DNA from: Mycolicibacterium mucogenicum DSM 44124
Lineage (GTDB): Bacteria; Actinomycetota; Actinomycetes; Mycobacteriales; Mycobacteriaceae
Assembly: GCF_005670685.2 (NCBI RefSeq)
Contig: NZ_CP062008.1
Coordinates: 5,766,001-5,830,000 of the forward strand
Direction of reading: 5' to 3'
DNA: 64,000 nucleotides
Shown here: positions 35,045 through 43,527 of the stretch, one piece after another
Layout: each line of letters begins with the position of its first letter
Numbering within the stretch: position 1 is the first letter of the stretch
Program-made: the position numbers and the translations under genes
The notes under the pieces: model-generated
What the model saw: the letters and a program-made list of their open reading frames with translations, nothing else
Told to the model about the DNA's origin: nothing
Databases searched by the model: none

Positions 35045-36514
35045 TCAAACCGTCACTGCGGCACGGTGTTTCGTGAACTGCAGAGCCTGCTCGTCGACCT
35101 TGCCGTACCGGATGGTCCGCATGTCGAAGAAGTAGTTCTGCTTGAGCTTCCACGGCGCTTCCGAACCCGACTTGGGCAGGCTGTCCATGGCCCGCTTGAA
35201 GTAGCCGGGGGTGAAGTCCATGAACGGCAGCTCGTCGACGCTGTCGCCCGGGTGCTGCGGCTCGACGCGGTCGAATCCGTTGGCGTCCATGTAGTTCAGC
35301 ACGCGGCAGATGAACTCGGACACCAGGTCGGCCTTGAGCGTCCAGGACGCGTTGGTGTAGCCGAAGGTGATCGCCATGTTCGGCACGCCCGACAGCATGA
35401 GGCCCTTGTAGGTCATGCAGGACGGCAGGTCGATCGGCTCGCCGTTGCGGTTGGCGGTCGCGCCGCCGAACAGCTGCATGTTCAAACCCGTTGCGGTGAC
35501 GATGATGTCGGCCTGCAGCTCCTCGCCGGAGCTCAGCTTGATGCCGTTCTCGGTGAAGGTCTCGATGGTGTCGGTGACGACGCCGGCCTTGCCCGAGCGG
35601 ATGGCCTTGAACAGATCGCCGTTGGGCGCCAAGCAGACTCGCTCGTCCCACGGGTTGTAGCGCGGGCTGAAGTGCTTGTCGTAGTCGAAGCCTTCCGGCA
35701 GTCGGCGTTCAGCCATCTGCCGCAGCGCCTTCTTGAACACGGCCGGGAACTTGCGGGCGAGCTGGTACTGCCCGGTGCTGTAACCGATCTGCTTCCAGCG
35801 GTTCACGAAGTGCGCCAGGTGCTTCGGCAGGAACTTGTTGGTCTGCTTCGCGACCGGGTCTTCGAGCGGCAGCGCGCCGATGTAGGTGGGCGAGCGCTGC
35901 AGCATGGTCACGTGCCCGACGCCGCCGTTCACCAGCGACGGGATCAGCGTGACGGCCGTTGCGCCGGAACCGATCACGACGACGTTCTTGCCGGTGTAGT
36001 CGAGATCCTCGGGCCAGTGCTGCGGGTGCACGATCTGGCCCTTGAAATCGGCCGCGCCGGGGAACTCGGGCGAGTAGCCCTCGTCGTAGTTGTAGTAGCC
36101 GCTGCACACCGACAGGAACGACGCGGTGATCTGCTTTTCCTCGCCACCGGCGGTGATGTTGATGGTCCAGCGGTTCTCGGCGTCCGACCAGTCCACCGAG
36201 GTGACGCGCTGGCCGGTGCGGATGTGCTGGCGGATGCCGTTCTCGTCGGCGGCCTCGTTGATGTAGTTCCAGATCGACTGTCCGTCGGCGATCGACTTGG
36301 CCGACTCCCACGGCTTGAACCGGAAACCGAGGGTGAACATGTCGGAGTCCGAGCGGATGCCGGGGTACTTGAACAGGTCCCAGGTGCCGCCGATGTTCTC
36401 CCGGCGCTCCAGGATCACGTAGCTCTTGGTGGGGCAGCGGTCCTGGAGGTGCCAGGCGGTGCTGATGCCGGAGATGCCGGCACCGACGATGACAACATCG
36501 AAGTGTTCGATCAT
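35045..36514 (-). CDS. ethA: Baeyer-Villiger FAD monooxygenase EthA
   Basis: 489-residue flavin monooxygenase. In M. tuberculosis EthA activates the pro-drugs ethionamide and thiacetazone; its natural substrates are probably ketones. N-terminal FAD-binding GAGISGISTAWHLQDR, the Baeyer-Villiger fingerprint FKGQIVHPQHW, and NADPH-binding VVVIGSGATAVTL. Length equals M. tuberculosis EthA. ATG at 36514. Divergent from ethR across a 78-base operator region; no frameshift. Confidence 0.95.
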   Translation of the reverse strand: MIEHFDVVIVGAGISGISTAWHLQDRCPTKSYVILERRENIGGTWDLFKYPGIRSDSDMFTLGFRFKPWESAKSIADGQSIWNYINEAADENGIRQHIRTGQRVTSVDWSDAENRWTINITAGGEEKQITASFLSVCSGYYNYDEGYSPEFPGAADFKGQIVHPQHWPEDLDYTGKNVVVIGSGATAVTLIPSLVNGGVGHVTMLQRSPTYIGALPLEDPVAKQTNKFLPKHLAHFVNRWKQIGYSTGQYQLARKFPAVFKKALRQMAERRLPEGFDYDKHFSPRYNPWDERVCLAPNGDLFKAIRSGKAGVVTDTIETFTENGIKLSSGEELQADIIVTATGLNMQLFGGATANRNGEPIDLPSCMTYKGLMLSGVPNMAITFGYTNASWTLKADLVSEFICRVLNYMDANGFDRVEPQHPGDSVDELPFMDFTPGYFKRAMDSLPKSGSEAPWKLKQNYFFDMRTIRYGKVDEQALQFTKHRAAVTV

Positions 36515-36527
36515 GGTACCGACGGTA

Positions 36528-36587
36528 TCAACATGGTGTTGAGTCGGTCAACAGTCTGTTGAGAAACTCGACAAACTGTTAGGCTCA
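36528..36587. promoter_or_regulatory. EthR operator: three 15-base palindromes at 20-base spacing
   Basis: The palindromic unit TCAACA-N3-TGTTGA occurs at 36528-36542 and 36548-36562. A third, degenerate copy, TCGACA-N3-TGTTAG, lies at 36568-36582. Unit starts are exactly 20 bases apart. EthR of M. tuberculosis is known to bind cooperatively to a 55-base operator in the same intergenic position. Confidence 0.85.
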
Positions 36588-36592
36588 GTTGC

Positions 36593-37225
36593 GTGAGTAC
36601 CGCCGCCCAGACCCGGTCCCCCCGGGGTCGACGCGCGGCCCGACCGTCGGGCGACGACCGCGAAGCAGCCATCCTGGCCACCGCGACCGCCCTGCTGCAG
36701 CAGCGCTCGTTCTCCGAGATTTCCGTCGATGACCTGGCCAAAGGCGCCGGCATCTCCCGCCCGACGTTCTACTTCTACTTCTCGTCCAAAGAAGCGGTGC
36801 TGCTGTCGCTGCTCGATCCGCTGATCAAGCGCGCCGACACCGGCTTCGACGGCGCGCTCGAAGACATGCCGACAGACCCCAAGCAGGCCATCCGGCACGG
36901 CATCGAGATCTTCTTCAGCTCGTTCGGCTCGCACCCGGCCACCGCCCGGGCCGGCGTCGAGGCGGTCCGGACCGTTCCCGAGTTCCGCGAGTTCTGGGCC
37001 GGCCTCATGCAGAAGTGGATCAACCTGACCGCCGCACTGATCTCCGCGGAACGCTCACGCGGCGCCGCGCCGAACACCCTGCCCGCCCGGGACCTGGCGA
37101 CCTCGCTGAACCTGATGAACGAGCGCATGATCATGGCCACCCTGGCCGACGAGCCGGGCGCTGTCGCGCACGACGACGTCGTGGACACCCTCACCCACAT
37201 CTGGCTGACCAGCATCTACGGCTGA
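36593..37225 (+). CDS. ethR: TetR-family repressor EthR
   Basis: 210-residue TetR regulator controlling the divergent ethA. The DNA-binding domain has ISVDDLAKGAGISRPTFYFYF, nearly identical to M. tuberculosis EthR. The ligand-binding half diverges but keeps WINLTAALISAERSRGAAP and HIWLTSIYG at the end. GTG start at 36593 lies just beyond the third operator palindrome, implying autorepression. Confidence 0.94.
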   Translation: MSTAAQTRSPRGRRAARPSGDDREAAILATATALLQQRSFSEISVDDLAKGAGISRPTFYFYFSSKEAVLLSLLDPLIKRADTGFDGALEDMPTDPKQAIRHGIEIFFSSFGSHPATARAGVEAVRTVPEFREFWAGLMQKWINLTAALISAERSRGAAPNTLPARDLATSLNLMNERMIMATLADEPGAVAHDDVVDTLTHIWLTSIYG

Positions 37226-37240
37226 GCCGCCACTCCTGCT

Positions 37241-38422
37241 CTACATCGCGTAGTCCGGCAATTCGATGTCGTCGCGGAATTCCCGCCGAATCGCCCAGGC
37301 CGCCAGTGCCGGGATGTCCAGCAGCCGGCTGACGCGGTTGCGGGTCCAGAGGCCGACCAAGGTCCGGGGTGCCAACGCGCCGGCGAAGGCTCGAGCCGAC
37401 TCCTGTTTGCCCTCGATCAGTGGTCTGAGCAGCTGCTCGTAGCGGCGGAATGCGGCACGGTGGTCGCCGCGTGCCCTGTCGAGTTCCCCGGCGAGCACAT
37501 ACGCCTGCAGCATCGCCAGTCCGGTCCCCTCGCCGGCGAGCAACGACACGCATGACGCCGCGTCCCCGATCAGCGCGACGCGGCCCTGCGACCAGCGGTC
37601 GACCTTGATCTGGCTGACCCGATCGAAGTACAGGTCCTCGGCCCGATCCAGCGCGGCGAGGATCGCCGGGCACTCCCACCCGTCATCGCCGAACACCTGC
37701 CGCAACGCTCTCCTGGCCTCGGCGTCGTCGGCCGGCTCCATGCCGGTCAGCTGATCGTCGGCGACCACGAACAGGAACATGGTCCGATCGTTCCGCTGCG
37801 CGAACCGGGCAACGAGGCGCCCGGGCCTGTTGTGGGCGAGGTAGACGAGTTCGTCGCGCGGGCGATATCCCCCGGTTTCGAACGCCGCGACCCAATAGCC
37901 CATTCGCCTCTGCAGCGCGGCAGCGCCGAAAGCCAGACCGCGCACCGCCGAATGGACGCCGTCGGCGCCGATCACCAGGTCGAACTCACGGCGCCCGCTG
38001 TGCTCGAACGCGACGTGCACGCCCTCGTCACGTTGATCGATCGCGGTGATCCGGTCGCCGAACACCGTCTCGACGTCGTCTCCGACTGCCTCGTAGATCA
38101 GCCTCGCCAGCTCGCCGCGCGGCAAGCTGATGTATCGCCCGTCGAAGACCCGCCGGAACGGGCTGACGGCGAACCCGCCTGTCTTGCGGCCGCGGCCATC
38201 GACCAGCCGGACCTGCTCGATCCCGTAGCCTGCCCGCTGTATTGCGTCCGCCAAGCCCATCCGCTCGGCGATCGCGTAGCCGACGCCCCAGAAATCGATG
38301 AGGTAGCCGCCGGTGCGCAGCTGCGACGCCGTCTCGATCAGCACCGCGTCATGGCCGCTGCGGGACAACCAATACGCCAGTGTCGGCCCGGCTATGCCGG
38401 CGCCACTGATGGCGATCTTCAT
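37241..38422 (-). CDS. FAD-dependent monooxygenase (aromatic hydroxylase / TetX-like group)
   Basis: 393-residue class A flavoprotein monooxygenase. FAD site MKIAISGAGIAGPTLAYWL, central DG motif DLVIGADGVHSAVRG, and C-terminal GD motif ALIGDAASCVSLLAGEGTGL. This group hydroxylates aromatics or inactivates antibiotics such as tetracycline or rifamycin; the substrate cannot be read from the sequence. The ATG overlaps the stop of the Ddn-like gene (ATGA). It is the last gene of a TetR-controlled operon. Confidence 0.87.
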   Translation of the reverse strand: MKIAISGAGIAGPTLAYWLSRSGHDAVLIETASQLRTGGYLIDFWGVGYAIAERMGLADAIQRAGYGIEQVRLVDGRGRKTGGFAVSPFRRVFDGRYISLPRGELARLIYEAVGDDVETVFGDRITAIDQRDEGVHVAFEHSGRREFDLVIGADGVHSAVRGLAFGAAALQRRMGYWVAAFETGGYRPRDELVYLAHNRPGRLVARFAQRNDRTMFLFVVADDQLTGMEPADDAEARRALRQVFGDDGWECPAILAALDRAEDLYFDRVSQIKVDRWSQGRVALIGDAASCVSLLAGEGTGLAMLQAYVLAGELDRARGDHRAAFRRYEQLLRPLIEGKQESARAFAGALAPRTLVGLWTRNRVSRLLDIPALAAWAIRREFRDDIELPDYAM

Positions 38423-38928
38423 GAGGTCGTGTCGAGCCGCAACTCGACCATCGGCAGCGCCGTGTGGGTTGGACTCACTTCGGTACCCAAGGTCTGGTCG
38501 AGGACGCCCTTGAGTCGGGCCCAGGCGCGCGGATGACGCTCGATGTACGCACCCAGTGCACGGTCGGCGGCCGACGGAGGCAGCACCCGCGCCGTCGCGG
38601 CCGTCGGCGGGCGGCTACCGGCGTAGACCCGCACCCGCGGATTGGCCGAAATGTTGCGGAACCACTGGGCTTTCGTCCCGAATCCGGAAGCCACCACGTA
38701 GGTATCGGCCGACGGATGGTCGATGACTTCGAGGACGACGTAGCGGCGGGCCCCCGATGTGCGTCCGGTGTGTTCCAGCATCAGCATCCGCGAACCGACC
38801 AGCGCGCCCGCACGGGCCCGATAGATCCAGATCGGCGCGCGTACCAACCGTCGGCACCGCAGCAGCCTGGCGCCGCCGGCCGCCAAGCCACCGGTATCAC
38901 CGGAGCGTGGGTTGCAGGGCGTGGACAT
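38419..38928 (-). CDS. Deazaflavin (F420)-dependent nitroreductase-family protein (Ddn-like)
   Basis: 169-residue split-barrel protein. RRLVRAPIWIYRARAG, LMLEHTGRTSGARRYVVLEV and KAQWFRNISANPRVRV are the hallmark blocks of the F420H2-dependent FDOR-A/Ddn family. The ATG at 38928 has AGGGAG upstream; a longer start at 38955 is less likely. Coupled with the flavin monooxygenase downstream. Role probably redox modification of a small molecule or quinone (inference). Confidence 0.87.
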   Translation of the reverse strand: MSTPCNPRSGDTGGLAAGGARLLRCRRLVRAPIWIYRARAGALVGSRMLMLEHTGRTSGARRYVVLEVIDHPSADTYVVASGFGTKAQWFRNISANPRVRVYAGSRPPTAATARVLPPSAADRALGAYIERHPRAWARLKGVLDQTLGTEVSPTHTALPMVELRLDTTS

Positions 38929-38970
38929 GGTTGTCTCCCTACCTTTCTCGTGCACTGTCGATGAGGCCGC

Positions 38971-39597
38971 TCACGTGGAGCCAGGCGATCCGGTCAGGCC
39001 ATCGCGGTAGATGGCGAAGGCTTCGGTGGCCCAGCGCTCCATGCCGGCGGCGGTCAGCGGGTCGACCCCGAGTACTTCCGCAACGCGCCGACGCAGCATG
39101 AGCACCGCCAGGTCGTTGACCAACAAGAAGGCCGCGCGCACCGCCGGATCGTCGCCGGCATCCGCCGTTCCGCCCGCCACCATCGCGCCGAGCGCGTCCT
39201 GGCTGATGGCGTACAGCCGGGCGAACAGGGCGGACCCCATTGCGCCGCCGGCGATGAGCGATCTGCCCAGGTAATCCGGAATCGGCGACTGCGGCGGCAG
39301 GTGGACGGCGAAGGCCTCGAGCAGCGTCGGCGTCGTGGAGGGCTGCGGGCCGTCTTGGACCGGTGCTGTCACCTCGGCCAGCAGCGCCTCCAGGGTCTGG
39401 ACGACGTGGCTGTCGACCGCCTCCACCAGTCCGTCTTTCGAGCCGTAGTGCCGGACCAGCAGCGCGGGCGAGACACCAGCCGCGGCGGCGATGTCGCGCA
39501 TCGTCACCGCATCGGCACCGCGCTCGGCGAACAGGCGCAGCGCCTCGTCGCGAATCCGTGCCCGCGCGGTCCGGTCGTCGACCAGAGGTGAATGCAT
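38971..39597 (-). CDS. TetR-family transcriptional regulator
   Basis: 208-residue regulator with helix-turn-helix VTMRDIAAAAGVSPALLVRHYG near residues 30-50 and a ligand-binding half with Ala/Leu helices. ATG at 39597; a perfect palindrome lies 12 bases upstream. It leads the operon with the Ddn-like and FAD monooxygenase genes (gap 42 bases), so it probably represses them and itself. Confidence 0.88.
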   Translation of the reverse strand: MHSPLVDDRTARARIRDEALRLFAERGADAVTMRDIAAAAGVSPALLVRHYGSKDGLVEAVDSHVVQTLEALLAEVTAPVQDGPQPSTTPTLLEAFAVHLPPQSPIPDYLGRSLIAGGAMGSALFARLYAISQDALGAMVAGGTADAGDDPAVRAAFLLVNDLAVLMLRRRVAEVLGVDPLTAAGMERWATEAFAIYRDGLTGSPGST

Positions 39598-39608
39598 GTT
39601 CACCAATG

Positions 39609-39622
39609 TAAACAATTGTTTA
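39609..39622. promoter_or_regulatory. TetR operator palindrome
   Basis: TAAACAATTGTTTA is a perfect 14-base palindrome between the divergent TetR and dinB genes, a typical TetR operator size. Its A+T-rich composition stands out. Confidence 0.7.
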
Positions 39623-39646
39623 GTCGAACGCCAGACACTCAGTAAT

Positions 39647-39662
39647 GCGAACATATGTGCGA
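39647..39662. promoter_or_regulatory. Candidate LexA (SOS) box upstream of dinB
   Basis: GCGAACATATGTGCGA matches 14 of 16 positions of TCGAAC-N4-GTTCGA, the mycobacterial LexA box. It ends 10 bases before the dinB GTG, as for a site overlapping the promoter or start region. Confidence 0.55.
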
Positions 39663-39672
39663 AGATTGATGG

Positions 39673-40878
39673 GTGTCGGACGTTGAAGCAGCCGCGATCC
39701 TGCACGCCGACCTCGACTCGTTCTACGCATCGGTCGAGCAGCGTGACGATCCCGCACTGCGCGGCCGGCCGGTGATCGTCGGCGCCGGCGTGGTGCTCGC
39801 GGCCAGCTACGAGGCCAAGGCCTTCGGCGTGCGCACCGCGATGGGCGGACACCAGGCCCGCAGCCTGTGCCCGCAGGCCATCGTCGTGCCGCCGCGGATG
39901 TCCGCCTATTCAGAGGCGAGCCGAGAGGTCTTCAAGGTCTTTCACGACACCACACCGCTCGTCGAGCCGCTGTCGGTCGACGAGGCCTTCCTCGACGTCA
40001 GCGGTCTCGGCCGGGTGTCCGGCACCCCGGTGCAGATCGGCGCCGCGCTACGTGAGGCGGTCCGCGAGCGCGTCGGGCTGCCGATCACCGTCGGCATCGC
40101 CCGCACCAAGTTTCTGGCGAAGGTCGCGAGCCGCGAAGCCAAGCCCGACGGACTGCTGCTGGTGCCGCCGGACCGCGAGCTGGCCTTCCTGCATCCGCTT
40201 CCGGTGCAACACCTCTGGGGCGTCGGCGCCAAGACGGCGGAGAAACTGCGTGAACACGGCGTCGAGACGGTGGCCGATGTCGCGGCCCTCACCGAGTCGG
40301 CTCTGGGCGCCATGGTGGGCGCGGCCATGGGACGTCAGCTTTTCGCGTTGTCGCACAACATCGACCGCAGGCGGGTGACCACGGGCGTGCGACGCCGGTC
40401 CGTCGGCGCCCAGCGCGCGGTGGGACGGCGCGGAAACACCATGTCCGACAACGACATCGATGCGATGATCATCAACCTGATCGACCGCATCACCCGCCGC
40501 ATGCGCAGCAGCGGACGAACCGGCCGCACGGTGGTCCTGCGGCTGCGGTTCGACGACTACAGTCGCGTGACGCGTTCGCACACCATGCACCGCACGACCG
40601 CGTCGACCGAGGAAATCCTCACGGCCGCACGCGGATTGGTGGCCGCGGCAGGGCCGATGATCGCCGAACGCGGACTGACGCTGATGGGGTTCTCGGTGTC
40701 GAACGTCGACACCGCCGGCACCGAACAGCTCGAGCTACCCTTCGATGGCGAGCCCGACACTGCCGCGGTGGACTGCGCCGTCGACCTGGTGCGCCAGAAG
40801 TTCGGCAACGCCTGCCTGACGCGCGGGGTGCTGGTCGGCAAGGATCCCGGCTGGGAAATGCCGATGCTGCCGGAATAG
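39673..40878 (+). CDS. dinB: Y-family DNA polymerase IV (DinB)
   Basis: 401-residue translesion polymerase. Catalytic residues are visible: Asp in ILHADLDSFYASVEQRD and Asp-Glu in EPLSVDEAFLDVSGL. The thumb has helix-hairpin-helix LWGVGAKTAEKLREHGV. Near the C-terminus EQLELPF fits a beta-clamp-binding motif (QLxLPF), so it should be clamp-dependent. GTG start at 39673. A partial second copy of its 3' end lies at 41354-41401. Confidence 0.95.
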   Translation: MSDVEAAAILHADLDSFYASVEQRDDPALRGRPVIVGAGVVLAASYEAKAFGVRTAMGGHQARSLCPQAIVVPPRMSAYSEASREVFKVFHDTTPLVEPLSVDEAFLDVSGLGRVSGTPVQIGAALREAVRERVGLPITVGIARTKFLAKVASREAKPDGLLLVPPDRELAFLHPLPVQHLWGVGAKTAEKLREHGVETVADVAALTESALGAMVGAAMGRQLFALSHNIDRRRVTTGVRRRSVGAQRAVGRRGNTMSDNDIDAMIINLIDRITRRMRSSGRTGRTVVLRLRFDDYSRVTRSHTMHRTTASTEEILTAARGLVAAAGPMIAERGLTLMGFSVSNVDTAGTEQLELPFDGEPDTAAVDCAVDLVRQKFGNACLTRGVLVGKDPGWEMPMLPE

Positions 40879-40906
40879 CACGGGGTGACGCGGTGTTGGC
40901 CGGGTC

Positions 40907-41338
40907 ATGCCGAGAAAGCTGACAGAAGCAGAGCGCGAGCAGTTCCTGGCCGACAAGCACGTCGCGGTGCTGTCCGTTGCCGCCGAAGACGGCCGGCCGC
41001 CGTCGAGCGTCCCCATCTGGTACGACTACACCTCCGATGGGTTGATCCGGATCAACACCGGTGCCGGCAGCCGCAAGGCGAAGCTGATCGAGCGGGCGGG
41101 CGTGGTGTCTCTGGTGGTCCAGAGGGAAGAGCCGCCGTACCAGTACGTGATTGTCGAGGGCTCGGTCGTCGACACCGCCACGCCCGCGCCGGACAACGCG
41201 CGTGAAGAGATCGCGATCCGGTACCTGGGCGAAGAGGCCGGGCGCGAGTTCGCCCGTTCGATGGCGGGCGTCGCCACCGTCCTGTTCACCGTCCGACCCG
41301 ACCGGTGGCTCACGGCCGACTTCTCTGACGAGGTCTAA
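40907..41338 (+). CDS. PPOX/FDOR-class split-barrel oxidoreductase
   Basis: 143-residue flavin/F420-binding split-barrel protein (pyridoxamine 5'-phosphate oxidase-like). VAVLSVAAEDGRPPSSVPIWYDY and NTGAGSRKAKLIERAG are the barrel and cofactor-phosphate-binding blocks. Mycobacterial proteins of this kind often use F420. The natural substrate is unknown. Starts 28 bases after dinB, on the same strand. Confidence 0.85.
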   Translation: MPRKLTEAEREQFLADKHVAVLSVAAEDGRPPSSVPIWYDYTSDGLIRINTGAGSRKAKLIERAGVVSLVVQREEPPYQYVIVEGSVVDTATPAPDNAREEIAIRYLGEEAGREFARSMAGVATVLFTVRPDRWLTADFSDEV

Positions 41339-41353
41339 CCCACGCACGGATTG

Positions 41354-41401
41354 GTGGTGCCTGTCGACAAATTCCCGGCCAGGAAATGCCGATGCTGCCG
41401 G
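41354..41401 (+). pseudogene. Degenerate copy of the dinB 3' end
   Basis: Bases 41374-41401 match 40846-40873 of dinB at 26 of 28 positions. Similarity continues to the left with one deleted base that breaks the frame. Read with that deletion it would encode a variant of the DinB C-terminus (GQEMPMLP). It is a remnant, not a functional gene, and sits at the left edge of island A. Confidence 0.65.
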
Positions 41402-41559
41402 TTGCTTGATCGAGCGAAAGACGCTGCATCAGAACTTCTTTACGTCACGAGATATCTGCTCGAAGGGTCTGCCGAGTGATCCGAAATTGATGCAAGTCGG
41501 GTCCAGTGGACCGGGTTAGGCTCGATTGAGGGTCGGATGTTGACTGCACTGGGGGGCGT

Positions 41560-41655
41560 GTGGGCGAGAAGTGCATCTCCGTAGCGACGGTGTGCGGCAA
41601 AGTTGCCGATGTTGGGGCGAGTCCGGTCGGTAAGTCGGCCGAGAACACCTCCTAG
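41560..41655 (+). CDS. Short leader ORF before the calpain-type toxin gene
   Basis: GTG at 41560, preceded by GGGGGG, opens 31 codons (MGEKCISVATVCGKVAD...) ending in TAG 12 bases before the toxin ATG. The next gene has no strong Shine-Dalgarno of its own, so this ORF could couple its translation. No family recognised; it may be a chance ORF. Confidence 0.35.
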   Translation: MGEKCISVATVCGKVADVGASPVGKSAENTS

Positions 41656-41667
41656 GCCGGCTGCACG

Positions 41668-42954
41668 ATGGGGCTATCGATTGCAGACGTAGATAAGTGG
41701 AATCCGGACTCGCTCAGCGCAGTAGGTGCGGCAAGTACCGCTCGCGCGAATGCGGCGGCCGAGGCCGATAGCGCCTTGAGAGGGTTATCGGCCTTTGACA
41801 GCTGGCAAGGTACTGGCGCCAACGCTGCGCGGTTACGCACCCAGGCATACGCAGACAGTCTGGACGGACACGGCCGGGGTGCGTCTGCGGTTGCCACAGC
41901 TACAAGGACCGCAGCCAACGAGGTCAGGCAGGTCAAGAGCCAACTCAGCGAGTTGCGGTCGACGTTGGGGCAGTACGGCATCACGGTTGATGCCAATGGA
42001 AACCGCGTGCTGCCGCCGACAAATTTATCGTCGCTGCCGCCTGCCCTTCGCACGCTTGTGCAGGGCGTGACTAGAGCGGGCCAGCAGAGCCTGGATCAGA
42101 TCCGACAGGCGGCCGATCACGCCGACGGCCTTCTCGCCGATTCATTGACGAAAAGCAGTGAAAAGCTACCGACGCAAGGCGAGGATGGAAAAGGCGATGA
42201 TAAACCGCCGCCTCGGTGGACTGACAAAAATCTGTATCCGCACGATCCGACTGCTGACGATGTCAATCAAGACAGCATTGGAGACTGCTATCTGGATTCC
42301 ACAATGGGTGCAATCGCCAATGCGAATCCACAATGGATAAAGGATCGCATACACTACGACCCGGCGTCTGGAAATTTCGATGTCACGTTGTGGGATGGCA
42401 AGCAGTGGAGGCACATCCCTGTCACGCAAGACGATATCGACACCAATATTGCGCATCACGGTGCAAGTTGGCTCGACAATGGCAGGCCTGATGCGCCACT
42501 GTGGCCCACAGTTCTGGAGAACGCCTATGCGAAGTTGAAAGCCCCGGACCGGAGTCTCGGAGATGCACTGGACAACGGCATAGGTAAGGGCGGTTATCCT
42601 CAAGACGCGATGGAGGCTCTCACCGGAAACCGAGGCACAGTCATCAATCCACAGAATGTCTGGCTGACGAGGGACCACCTTGACCAACAGATTGCACAGG
42701 CCCTGGCCAACCACCAACCTGTAACAATTGGGAGCACGCCGGATGGCAGCCCGATACACAATAGCCACGCATATATGGTTGAAAAGATCACCGGAACAGG
42801 CAGTGACGCTCAAGTCACGCTACGCAATCCATGGAACAGCGACAATGAGAATCCAATCGTCACTGTCAGGCTTGGCGATCTCATCGGCTCTGGAATACCT
42901 GGCATCAACGGGCATCACCCCACCAATGTCGTCAACATCGGTGCACTAGGATGA
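41668..42954 (+). CDS. WXG-like domain fused to a calpain-type (C2) cysteine protease; candidate type VII secreted toxin
   Basis: 428 residues. The N-terminal 165 residues are helical, with a WxG turn (W46-Q-G48 in SAFDSWQGTGANAA) and Ala-rich flanking helices, as in ESX-secreted WXG100/EspB/LXG-type domains. After a Lys/Pro linker (165-185) a protease domain follows: oxyanion Gln201 and Cys207 in QDSIGDCYLD, His367 in NSHAYMVEK, Asn387 in LRNPWN, which is the calpain triad order. No signal peptide. Base composition is low: lines 42241-42360 contain 58 G+C of 120. The stop overlaps the next gene by 4 bases. Proteolytic toxin or effector function is inferred. Confidence 0.82.
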   Translation: MGLSIADVDKWNPDSLSAVGAASTARANAAAEADSALRGLSAFDSWQGTGANAARLRTQAYADSLDGHGRGASAVATATRTAANEVRQVKSQLSELRSTLGQYGITVDANGNRVLPPTNLSSLPPALRTLVQGVTRAGQQSLDQIRQAADHADGLLADSLTKSSEKLPTQGEDGKGDDKPPPRWTDKNLYPHDPTADDVNQDSIGDCYLDSTMGAIANANPQWIKDRIHYDPASGNFDVTLWDGKQWRHIPVTQDDIDTNIAHHGASWLDNGRPDAPLWPTVLENAYAKLKAPDRSLGDALDNGIGKGGYPQDAMEALTGNRGTVINPQNVWLTRDHLDQQIAQALANHQPVTIGSTPDGSPIHNSHAYMVEKITGTGSDAQVTLRNPWNSDNENPIVTVRLGDLIGSGIPGINGHHPTNVVNIGALG

Positions 42955-43496
42955 AACGGTCGACGAAAAAGATGTGGATAGTTCTTACCGTTGTCGCATT
43001 CGTCGTTATTGTCGCCGGAGGAACCATGATGTATCGAATTGCTCAGCGGCCGGCCATTCCATTAGCGGACATTCCCGCCTATCCGTACGAAAAATATCAG
43101 ATGCGGGGGGCGTCGCTTCCGATCGACAGCGTTGATTCGGCAGTCCGGACCCGTGCCGAGCAGGCGTTGACGCAGTTTGCTTCGACAGTTGAGTCCGGCT
43201 ACGTCGTCGCCGACAACCGATTCTTGGCCGGCAAGGGCGGGTTTGCCTGGGATGCGGTTCGCAGCGCGGCGGGCGGATATCTGCAGCGTGCAGGCTACTC
43301 AGTGGATCGCGCCGGCCAAACTCCAGAGCGCGAAATCGACTTTGCTTACATCCTATGGCGACGCGACAGCAAGTTCTGGCGACCGAACAGCAGCGACCGA
43401 ATACTTGCGGTCGCTTTACAGGAGCCTGTTGCGCCGGGGCCAATCGATGAGCAGGTCCATATCTATGGCTACTTCAGGCTGACGCCCGCCCACTGA
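42951..43496 (+). CDS. Membrane-anchored extracytoplasmic protein, candidate immunity/inhibitor partner
   Basis: 181-residue protein coupled to the calpain-type gene by an ATGA overlap. A short basic start (MKRSTKKMWIVLTVVAFVVI) gives one membrane segment at about residues 9-28, with the remaining 150 residues outside. No recognised domain. Its placement directly after a secreted-protease gene, and its anchoring in the compartment where a secreted protease would act, suit an inhibitor or immunity protein. It could also be a tether or secretion aid. Confidence 0.65.
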   Translation: MKRSTKKMWIVLTVVAFVVIVAGGTMMYRIAQRPAIPLADIPAYPYEKYQMRGASLPIDSVDSAVRTRAEQALTQFASTVESGYVVADNRFLAGKGGFAWDAVRSAAGGYLQRAGYSVDRAGQTPEREIDFAYILWRRDSKFWRPNSSDRILAVALQEPVAPGPIDEQVHIYGYFRLTPAH

Positions 43497-43527
43497 CCGG
43501 CATCGAGGAACCTGCCAACCAGGGTGT

